From Phoronis australis (taxonomy: Eukaryota; Phoronida; Phoronidae), in NCBI GenBank assembly GCA_002633005.1, contig NMRA01000357.1, positions 179,032 through 243,031 on the forward strand: a stretch of DNA of 64,000 nt, written 5' to 3'. The notes below the pieces were generated by a model that was not told the origin of the DNA, did not search any database, and saw only the letters and a program-made list of their open reading frames with translations. Made by a program: the position numbers and the translations under genes. This document shows, in pieces, positions 47,201 through 59,200 of this stretch (position 1 is its first letter; each line of letters opens with the position of its first letter).

Positions 47201-50200
47201 GTCCGGAATCATACATTGTGCAAAACGGGTTTCTGCCCAGAGGTTTTACTCTACACAGGGGCTGCAGACCACGTGATCCTCTTTCTCCATATGTCTCGCT
47301 TTATGTGCTGAAATATTAGCTGTAATGACGAAACACGATAGAGAAATGAAAGGCATTCAAGTTTATACTTACTCCGTATGCTGATGACACGTTTTTCTTA
47401 GATAGTTCTCGGCGTAGTTTGGGAGCTACATGTACTACGGAAGTTTTGAGTAAATATGCAGAAATGTCTGGTTTGAGAGTAAATTGTTCCAAAACAAACG
47501 CTATTTGGATGGGCAGTAAAACATTTTGTAAAGATGATTTCTATCATGCAAAATGGAAGTTAGAATGGGGCATAACGGAATTTAAGATGCTAGGTATCAA
47601 GTTCAGTGTTAACCTAGCAAAACTTATTGACATCAACTACAATGAGAGGATCGATGAAATCAATAATCTTATTAAACTTTGGTCTAGACGAAAAATCTCT
47701 TTTTTGGGAAAGTTACGGTGGTTAAGACCTTGATGGTGCCAAAAATTATTCACGTAATGACAACCCTGCCTACCCCATCAGGCACTATTATGAATAAGTT
47801 GAGCGCAAACATTTTAAAGTATATTTGGAATACCAAAATTGAAAGAGTGTAGAAAGGTGTATTAATAATTAAAACTTATGAGGAAGGGAGAGAGAACATA
47901 TTGAATATAATTCCCTTTAACAAAGCTATAAAAATCATTGATAAAAGGACCACTTACCTCTGAATCAAAATGGGTAAAACTATTTGAAGTTATAACAGGG
48001 ATTGCAAAATCAAATATAACAAATATTTTAAATGGTTTTATTGAAAATCATAGTGAAGCAGTCAACCCTTTTTGGAATGAAAATCCAAGTAACTGGTCTC
48101 AACAAGTTTATGGCATAATCATGGAATAATAATGGACAGAAAATCTTCTTTAGCAAGTATGCTAGTGGTGGTGTTCTTTTTATTAATGACCTACTTGATG
48201 GAAATAACAGGGCCCGGTCTCTAATCTTTGTATTCGAAACGAACTCGAAACTATTTTTGGCAATTTCTCTGCTCCTTTTGTGCGAACTTAAGATAATTGG
48301 TTATCAGACTGTGCTCGAATACATTATAGTTTATGCATGGGAGTTCCTAGTTCAAGTTTGCCCATGAAGACCCTTATATTCGTGCTACAAACTCGAGTAA
48401 AAACTCGAAATTTTGAGTTCAAACTCGAACTTATTGTTTTAATACTGGGTTTACAAACTGATAACTAAGGGCAATAAATTATCTACGTAAGTTATTGTGT
48501 ACTCGAGCATAGAATAATAGACACTTGTCTTGAGTTCGCCCAAAAGTAGAGTAGAAAATGCCAAACCTAATTTCGAGTTCCATTTCGTGTAAAAAGATTG
48601 GAGACCGGGCCCTGGTTTTACTGAATTTAAAAAAGATGTTCCCTGATTAAGTCTATTAGGTCGTTTCTGAGGAGAATACCATTAGAAATACAGTTAATTA
48701 ACATATATGGACTAATAATACCTTTTAATATCCGTAATTTTTTAACCTAAACGTCGTGATATATGAAATTATTTGCCAGAACAAACTTTTGCCTATTGAC
48801 CAAAAAAGATTTCAAGAAGAAGGTTATAACTTTCGAAGTGAAGACTGGAAAAATTAATATTCACAGTCTTTTAATACTACTTACGATTTCAGGTTATGGA
48901 CACTGCAGTTTTAACTATTACATAGAATACTTGTAACGAACTCTTTTCTTAAAAAATAACTTGGTGGACTCTGATGTATTTACTTTCTGCCAGTCACAAA
49001 CTGAAACAGTGGATCACATCGTTTTCGAATGCAATAATGTAAACATATTGATAGAAGGATTACGCAATTGGGTGTTATTGGTAAAAGGTATAAATGTGGC
49101 TATTGACAAAAAACAATGATTTTTAGCATGACCAAAAGTAACGAAGATAAATGCATAAAACATACCGAGAGTGGTGTAGATTTAGTAATATCCCACGGTC
49201 TCGTTCGATAGGCGAAATAATGTCTCGTGGGATGTTACTTCATCTACGACAATCGAGGCACGTTTTGAAGTTATCCCCATACTTTTCGAATTCCTAAGTT
49301 TCTTTCATTTTTGGGCAGATTTTTTAAACACTTCACTCAGACTGTTCACGTGACGGATCACATCCTATGTGTATGTACTTGCGCGTTAGGCTGCAAGTTT
49401 TCTCTTGTATAAAGAAACAGTTTTAAATGTACCGATTTATTACTTGAAAAAGATATAACAAAGATGAAAACAACGGTACCTGTGCATTAAACATCTCCTG
49501 AAAATAGATAGATAACAACAATATTTGATATTGTAGTTATCGAGGAATTGGTGCTTCAATTGCACACTATATAATATTTAACATTTGAAATTTGAGACAG
49601 AACTGTCATATAATTAACAGTCCTTTTTCAGAGATTACGATTGAGATCTCATTGCATGTTGAGTGATATTTACACTGTTATAATTGTATTACTTTAAACT
49701 ATTTTCTGAAAGTTTGATGATCGAACCGGCTAACGACGTCTAGTTGACATTCACCTACCTTTTGAACTTTCCATGTCAGAGGTCGCTGTTGAAGTAGTGC
49801 GGGGGTGAATACGGAAAACATTTTTACATGGCCGTATTGGACTCGACTGATTCAACGCGTATGGGATAAAATTTTAAATTGGACAGGGGAAAGTTACTGG
49901 TTTCGTGCCACTGAAGGATGCGCCCCTCTGTACGTCAGGCTGATGTAGCCGCAGAATCAGGAGCTATCTCATAGCCCTTAGTGGCTTCACACGTACATGT
50001 ACAACCACACATGTGATTTAGAAGAACAATGATAATGCTTTAGCTACAAAACACGGTTGAAGAAAAGTCCATTTACGTGACCGGTTTTCTAATTCGTACC
50101 TTTCAGACATCAGAATCTTACCAGGGGTACTATACAAATAACTATTAATATTTTACCAATCAAAGAAGAAAAAGGAAGCACTGCAAACAGTCAAACCTTT

Positions 50201-53200
50201 TACTGGCAACAAAATAGGCAACATCACGTGTTCTCACTTGAAACGCACGTCAATATCTCACGTAATCTCGCTAAGTCTTGCTTTTTAGCGAGGTCCTCGC
50301 GTTACTAAACTCAACCTCAGATGTCTTAACCGGTTGTCCCGGCGGAACGGCAAACTACATCCAATATAAAAGACACTAGGCTCTTGCATATATTCCAATA
50401 AACTACCAATATGCTTCGTTTGTTTCAGGAACAATACCTTCACCAACTGACGGTATCGTCAGCCGCCAAGCATGCCTCACCGCAGGAGACAACTGTTGCG
50501 CCTACACCTTTGCCTTGAAAGTCAGGGCCTGTAAATCACTGGTCGCATATTATTTGACACCGCCTAAGACGTGTGCTTCTGCGTATTGCTTTGGTAAGTT
50601 TGAACTGCAACGTACATGTATTTAAAATACTGGCAATCTAAGCCGAACAGAAAATTGTCTGGTATTCCAGTTGCGAACTCAGAAATCTCTTATCATCAAA
50701 TAAGGTACATAGTACTTTCTATTGACATAGATCAATATTTTAGCGGTACTTAATCTATATCAGAAGTGAACAATGGGGCGCTAAACCAGATAAACACAAC
50801 GAAGTAGTCTTCTTCAACTTTGGGATTCTTTGCTACCAGTGACTTTCCAATTTGAAAACACACAATGTATGGTTATAATTTGAATGACAGAGCATCACTA
50901 AATACGACTAAGACTAGAGAGGCAAGGTAAACTCAATCTTGACCAGAGTGGCTCCCCAACTTTGCAGCAGCCGACATGTTTTCGCGCTATATGTACCACT
51001 ACAGCTATACTAGGAGTGCTATTTTGAGCCTGAGCATTTCCGCGATTACCGAGGTTTCTTGCTCTATTCAAACTTTTTGGTGGGACACAGTTAGTACAAA
51101 CCAGTCTCCAATAGAAACCGGGAATACTTAAGGTTGGCTGAAATTAATGAAGATCGGGTCAACTATTTGTCGTCTTAGTTTTGGGCTAAGTAACAAAACA
51201 CGAGGTCTTTGAACTAAGAGCACTAGCGAAATGAAAAATGTCAGCCTTGCTGTGTGAAGCAAACGTGTTAGTTGCACTCAATACTAATAAATATTTTGAA
51301 TGAATAAAAAAATTCAACACAACAAAATTAACAGTGTACTGAACTTTTAAACCATTTTAATGGTTTAAAAGTTCAGTACACTGTTAAAAACTTACATTAA
51401 TGAACAGACCTTTATGACCATATGCATAGTCACTAGTCAGAAAACTTACAGTAGGCGTGTCTAGGATCTTCCAACTTGTGGGACCATTGGCCTCAATTCT
51501 TATCTGGTGGGGTTGACGAACTGTAAGATCACCGTGGACTCTGGCGTTACCGCAGCCGAACGGAACACAGCACTTAATATTCGTCATGTTACGCGCTAAA
51601 ATCATTAAGTGTCATTTAACAATTCAGTCATTGAACACGCTTGTGTGCTACCTTGCTTAGCCTCTTTTTCACTTCGTCTGGGAATATATGAATTACTTTT
51701 GAGATCTGTCTAGAGCTGCTTTAAATGAATATGGATCATTGGCGTAGCAACCTTTCTTTTAGTAGGGCAAAGAAAATGTGAGATCCATGCAAATCATTGA
51801 TACTGATTATTACGACTTTTTCAGGGAAAATTAATACTGATGTTACTGGATATTTATTAAGTGCCTTAGTTAATTGTTTTTAAGGTAGCAAGACATTACA
51901 AGATTGAAATATAAGAGCTTCGTCAAGTTTTATTCACTGGAAACATAACATAGGCGCAGTTATATTTCTGATTGTTGAAGGTATCTGACCAGACAAATAC
52001 TTAATTTGAAGAAAATACCCAGAGGGAATTTTAACCGATGGTCATTGCATCGATTTTCAGGAGAACACGTGGCGTGCCCGCCAGGTCAGGTATCACCAAC
52101 TGGGTTTACTCCAGGATGCAAGCGTAAGTGTTGACGCTTGTTTTCTCGAATTATTGTACACCCAGCTGCTTCATACCCACTTGACTTCGCATTCCGGTCC
52201 CAAACATCGACATAGCGTCTATTTGTATACGGTAGTAGTGCGTGTAGGATACTTTTGAAAACGACTGTGATGATCAAATCCTTATCAATGTTCTTATGAA
52301 ATATAAAAAAAAAACTGGGAGTGAGATTTGAAATCCTCGAGAGAACCCATCTCAAACAGTGAAGATTTCTTTCCAGTTTGTGACACATTTAAAAAAACTT
52401 GTCTACCTCTGGCAATGAATTAATGATACTTGATGAATTATCTGTCTGGTTGAGATTGCTTGTAACTACTTTTAAGTTGTTACAAGCAATCTCAACCTTA
52501 AAAGGAATAAATTCATCATTAGCAAAATTCTTTCGCCAAGTATATATAACTCTGACATCAGTTTTTTGTTTTTTATTAGTCTACAAGTCGCATTTTTGTC
52601 CGATTTGCACGATATTCACACACAACGTCTGACTCCGGAATAGCTCAAGTGCTATTATTTTTCGTTTTGATCGAATTCAAGATGGCGGACGTAGCGACCA
52701 TTTTGTTCGAATTTAGATTCAAATGCTCATAGAGGCCGCAGTTTTTGATATGCACGGCCGAAAATCTGCACGATTATTATTAGCAGATGTGTACTACACA
52801 TGTGTCGTAAATCCTTAGCTTACGGTCAAAGATGGCGGACTATCGGTCGTTGCTTTTGGGCATTTCGATTTCAGGAGGGAAACTAAATATTGTTTCCTGT
52901 AGAGGGCGCATCGTTCAACCAATTGCTTAGGAATTTTCCCTGTGTTAGTTTCCTGCGAGAAGGTATTATCAAGTGCTACTTAAGCGAATGTTGTTTTCAA
53001 AATGGCGGATCTGACGAATTTTCATCACTTTTCAATCGTACTGGGGTTTTATTTTGAACAGAAAGGGCAACTTACGTGAAATTTTGCATGATGGTTTTTA
53101 AGGTACCTGTGTACTCTCACAAATAAACGTCGCCAACATTTTCCCCAGACTTACCGTTATTGAGCTATTTGGCTTTCCACTTAAAAGAATGGATTTTTCT

Positions 53201-56200
53201 CGAAAATGTGAAACTACTCATTTAAACGGACTTTCAGAGGATGTTTTCCATTTTTCGCTAAGACGTCTTCATGTCTTTTTCAAATTATTCGGGATATTCT
53301 GATGACGCTGGTCATCATCATCGTTATTCTCATTTATTCAGTATTCCATGTCACCCAATTTCAGTCTCCAAATAACCTTCCTTTTGTTGCGAGAATGAAG
53401 TCACCAAGTGTGGGCGGTCGTGCCACAAACTTAAAATTGTATTCGTATCGTATCCATGACATTTTTTCTCTCCAACGTCGTTGTCAATTTAGTCAATTTC
53501 GCCAAGTGTCACTCCTCCGAGCGCTTTCAGTGTAATACATTGTTATCCTAGTGTGATGGCGTTTGGTGTTTTTTTAATATTTATTAAGCAAAGCATATTT
53601 ATTAAACAACTTTTTTGACAAGTTGTTTACCTGCATGTAATCCATACATCTATATTGAAAACGTAAGTATTTTTTTATATATGGGACACCAATAATGTTC
53701 AAGCGTGTAATTTAAACCTCAGAGAAAATTCACGCTCATGTCTTTGGAACGTTAGTTATAAAACGCAGCACCAAAATTAAGGTTATCTCAAACTTTATCT
53801 ATTGTTACCCGTATATCAAAAAACAGGCTTTGTCAACTAGTAAAAGTATACATTTTCTGAAGGAAAAAATCAGGGACTGTAAAAATATATTTTATGTTAA
53901 TGTGTCGTCATTATTATCACGTCAATTCCCTTTTAAGTCAAATTTTCATTTAAAGAAAGGTACATAGTAAAATAACTCCTCGGTCGATTTTAAAGGAACC
54001 TTTTTGATATAAAACTCTACCATTTAACTCATTGATACTGTAAGGAATTTTCGATGAGTCTTTTAGTTTGTTTTTATGACAAATCAACTCGCAAAACGTA
54101 AGATATTTTTGTAAAAATAGCAGTCGTATTAATCTTTCTTAAATTACGCAGAAACTAGGCCTTTATATCAAAATTCCTAACCGTGGTTCTAAGACTGCTG
54201 AATAAATATTTAGTTTGGAAAATTTCAACGAGTTCCACCGAGCTGTTTTCGAGAACTCGAGTTCCTACATTCAAATTTAGTCGATTTCACGAAGCTGAGA
54301 AAAAGCAAATTAACTTGGGAGACATGAAAATGCCAGGGTCCTCGTGAACTCAATCTTGAGGTACTTGGTGATTAAAGGACTGTGAGTTGTGGGAAGTAAA
54401 CAAGCTAAGCGGGAGTTTCACTTTGAGTGACAGGTCTGTGACCTTTGACCTTAGATAAAAACTACACGTATTTCAATTCGGTTGAAGGTGGTTCTGAGGT
54501 GGTTCTGCTAAATCCTTTTCTCTTGCTAGACGGTGTATATTTCTTATTTGTTCAAATTTACTCAAGAACGAAGACCTGGGCCCGGTCTCTAATCTTTGTA
54601 CTCGAAACGAACTCGAAACTATTTTTGGCAATTTCTCTGCTCCTTTTGTGTGAACTTAAGATAATTGGTTATCATACTGTGCTCGAATACATTATAGTTT
54701 ATGCATAGGAGTTTCTAGTTCAAGTTTGCCCTTGAAGACCCTTATATTCGTGCTACAAACTCGAGTAAAAACTCGAAATTTCGAGATCAAACTCGAACTT
54801 ATTGCTTTAATATTGGGTTTACAAATTTTGAACTAAGGACAATAAATTATCTACGTAAGTTATTGTGTACTCGAGCATAGAATAATAGACACTTATCTTG
54901 ATTTCGCCCAAAAGTAGAGTAGAAAATGTCAAACCTAATTTCGAGTTCCATTCCGAGTAAAAAGATTGGAGACCGGGCCCAGGTATCTTGTTAGACGTAT
55001 GTGAAATTTTGTAATAACGGCTAATTTTTGTTAATAAGGTTTGAGATATCCTTAAGTAGTTATTCAATCTCTAACAATAGTGTTGCAATAATTTTTGTTT
55101 TCAAAATTCACCATAGTCATTGATGAATCGCTTTAATCAAGATAATTTGAGCGATTTATAAATAAAAGTTTCAATCCAAACCATTTTGTAGCCGCCTCAT
55201 AAAACACCCTAAACCAGTCCAGTTCATTTATTTTTAGCAGCTTTAGCCATCCAAATACAATTAAAAGCATATCCTCGAAACAGTCTTATTCTTCCCTCAA
55301 AGCTGGTGACTTTGCCATAAAAAGATGAACCAATTTGCGTGAGGGCTAGCATTCTATGACAGTATATTTGCCAAGAGAGTTAAAAATCTTGGACCAGGTC
55401 ACTAAACATTTTAGACTTTCTAAATATGTCAGTATAATTTAGTAGAGGAGTCTCAGAATTAACACTGGAATTTATGCAGAGAAAGTAAATTAAGGTTTGG
55501 GCCAGGGGATTTTGACATCTCTTCGTGCCTATCCACATGCAGTTGTGGAGGCTCATAGAACTGTATATTAGAAGACGTCTGTTTGACCCCAATTTTATGC
55601 ATGCTTATTTACAGCTTCAACCATTGCCGAACTGCAAAGTGATCCAGACCTTAAACTTGACGTCACGTCCACATCATTCAGCTACACGTGTTCAGTGTCA
55701 TTACCTACCGAAAATGATCCCGTTATTGTCGACATTATGTGGCTAGCCGGTGTCAACCGATTCGATTCTAAGCCCTCGGAAACTCAACTATCCTTAGAAA
55801 CAGATACCATTGAAGGGAAGAAGCTGTCGTCCCATTTCGGCAAAGAGGTGCGCCCTGCAAACAACTGGTGACTCCTAAACAAAAAAGATAATTGACACAA
55901 TTCTTAGAAATATATCATACTCTTTATCACGTGTCTTTAAAACCGTGATGCAGTGCGCGACGAACCCTTGTTTGGCGAGTTTTGATGCCAAAACGATAAT
56001 TTTTAATAAGACTATTTACCGCAACAAAACGAGGACAACCTTAAAAACATAAAGGGATTTCCGACTGGAAGAACTGAAAAATCGTTACTAAATCCAATGC
56101 ATCGGAGGTAAATAATTGAGGCGCTGAGACAAACGCAAGCCAAGCGCCTAGTTGCTGGCTTTAATGTCTCAATGTTTCAACTATCAGTTTCTGAAATACA

Positions 56201-59200
56201 TGCTGGTATTTTTGTGCTACAGATATCATGTAAGGCCAGGTACTTCAAAAATGGGCTGTACAGTCAGTGGCGACAAAGCAATAGCATGCTTCTGGGTATT
56301 GAGGTGAGTTGTGAAGTCTTCTGGGTGCTGAGGTGAATTGTGAAGTAAAGTCAACGCGTAGAGTCATTGAAGCATGCTTATGCAGCACAGATGACTACAA
56401 GTAATTTGAGTAGCTCGTTACCTGTCTCTGTGAGTAGTGTGAGATGAAGAATGTATACTTAGCTCTAATTGCATGTGGGGTGACAACACCAGTGACGGAT
56501 CCAGGATTTTGAGTTTGGGGGCAGGCCAGAGTATAATCCAGGATTTTTCCCGACAGACATTCGCACCTCAAGAACTGCCAAATGAAATTTGGGAAAATTT
56601 TAGAGGGCATGGCCCCCTTGGCCCCCCTCTAAGTCCGCCACTGAACGCGACAATTATTTCTACCCAAATTAAGACTGCTTAGCATTATAAGTTACTTCTG
56701 CTTTGTGCTTTTTAAAGTGTTTGTTTCGACAGGTTGTAAATCACCCTGACCATCTACTTGAGGTAGACGAGAATGATGAAATCGAGATTAAACTCAAAAT
56801 GCACGCACCCTATCTGGGAGAAAAACCGTTGGATATTCGTGCTTATATACCTGGAGAAGCTCAAGATGGTGCTCATTGTTCAACTGGAGAAAGGATACCA
56901 AAAGTTGTTTTTGCGAATCGCTGCGGCACTCAGATCACTAAATATAATTGGAATGACCTGCACACTATCAGAGTTCGAGCTGCCGTTGATGGCAAAATCG
57001 AACAGGTTTGTCATCCGTTACGTTAAGTATGCTGATAGGATTCAACTTTTTCTCATCTCTATAGTATGTTTGTGTCCTTATGCAAAACCTACAAGAAATG
57101 ACTTTTCTATCAATCTATAGTATCATGATTGCAAAATTTCAAGAGATAGTTCAACTCTCAGTCCATTGGCGTGTTTCGATACTTACTCGTTTCTCTTTTG
57201 ATTGCTACAGGGCAACCGTGTTCTGCGTACTGTTATATTACGAACACCTGCCGAAGTTCACAGTCACAATGCCTGGGCAAATTATTACTTACCAGAAATT
57301 AAGGTACGTGCTCCTCAACAAGAGACCTACAGAACCAGTTTTCTCCATTCAAAAACAGGCATCAGACTGGTTCACAGATTCGGGACTCCTGTGTTTGACT
57401 TTGCATGTAGAATCTAAAATCCTATGTTTGAACAAAACGTTGTGACCATTAATAGGGTGTTTTGCTCATTCTATCTGAAAATAGGGAAAATATACCCTTA
57501 AAGTAGAGGAAAGTAGCGCACCATATTCAGCAATCTTGGTTAATCTTTACATTTTGTAATTATATCTTCGCTCCGAGATCTCTTAGAATATTAGTTTTCA
57601 TGGATGCACTCACATGTTTGGAGCATGGAATTAAACACTATTGTTTCTAAAGCTCGATATATAATTGCAACTACCTTCAGTACGAGCCCTAAATATATTC
57701 AAAGGAATCACAAGTGTGCTACCGGATTCAGAGTATCATTATAATTGCACATGACTCTTCAGTAACACGAAGCTTTTCAGGACCCAAAAGGGTTGCCAGT
57801 AGTTGTGGCGGGCAAGTATAGAGTTTTCCAAGTTGAAAAGGACACGCCTAGATACCAAATTTTCTGATTGTTATCTCTGTAAAGAGTCATGTCTGTCTTC
57901 TCAATTAAGCCGAGCAACGGCAACGAAGATGAACCATCGACAGAATGATTACGTTCAAAATCTCAGCAATGGGCGCCTTTTAGCCATACTGGGTGCTGGT
58001 GACGTAGCAGACCAGGAACTCAAGTACAGTACCATGCTACCTGTCTGACTCCCTCTACAACAAGGACAGGGATCTTCTGAACAAATGTTCAATCAGCAGG
58101 AAACAGAACGCCAGCTCTAAGGCCTAGGCTCTCAATTGGGAAGACGTGCTTTAAGGAATTTATAGCAACTCTAGAGAAGGAAAACACTGCCTCCTTCTAT
58201 ACTCATGTCAAAGCGACGAGGATGAACTTCTTTTACCAAAAAAAAACGCCAAACTTTTGTACAGGAGAAAGCGTTGAAGGAAGGCAGCCAACTGATTTCT
58301 TGGATATTCATTTCCTGTCAGAGCAGAGAATGTGATCTACAAGTTTTTCTTTCGCCACGTGAATCAGCCATTCCCAGTAGCTCTCAGCGGCGGCGGAATG
58401 CCGCACGTCTGCCAGAAATTACAGCTACATGTAGCTGACATTTTTGAAGCCAAGGTCACACTGCCTAATTCAGAACCTGTGATTGATGCCATCATAACCC
58501 ATAACCCTCACAATAATAAAGACACAGTAGTCAGAAGCATATTCTTAGAATTATTGGTCTATCTCCTTTCAGAAAATATATACTTTAAGTGGTTCACAAA
58601 ACTTAGTTTTTCGATATTTGACATAGAGTTGATGTCATTTATGATGGTCCTAGATAACCTTGAAGTGTTCAGTGTTTGTAATTTCCTTTCAGATTCTTAT
58701 AAAAGACAAAGATAAACGAGTTGCCGTATGCAGAAGTACTAACGACCCCCATATGACAACGTTTGATGGCAGGTAGGTGGACAGACAGTGCTAGTTTCAC
58801 TATTGCATTTTGCAGTTAATAGAATTCAGGTCGGTTCACTTTTTTCCTTTTCACCAAGTGAAACAGCCTTTCCTTTAGCTTATTGCAAAACTGATTGGAG
58901 TGTTGCTCTTGCCTACGATATTGTGGAAACAGGTAAAAATGTGGTCTCAAAATTTTAATCTTTGTAGCACGTTTTAGTTTGCATGTAACGTGTTCTTTGA
59001 TATGCACCCCCTTCTTCAAATACAACAAACAACAGGTAGAAAAATTGGCACAGAAAACAATTAAACGTCCGTTTCGTGTTGCAGGAGTTACGAGCTTCAA
59101 AAGGAAGGCGAGTTTGTGTTGTATAGACACGTAAAAGAGCCTCTGGAGGTAAGCCAATCGCAACCGACCTACCGATATTCAAATGAAATATTTAAACCAC

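Noticed and set aside
57779..57816. Candidate VWDE exon encoding [12 protein letters not shown] after TTTTCAG.
   Set aside because: It lacks a usable donor, and exon 16 joins exon 17 directly with correct phase and VWD continuity.
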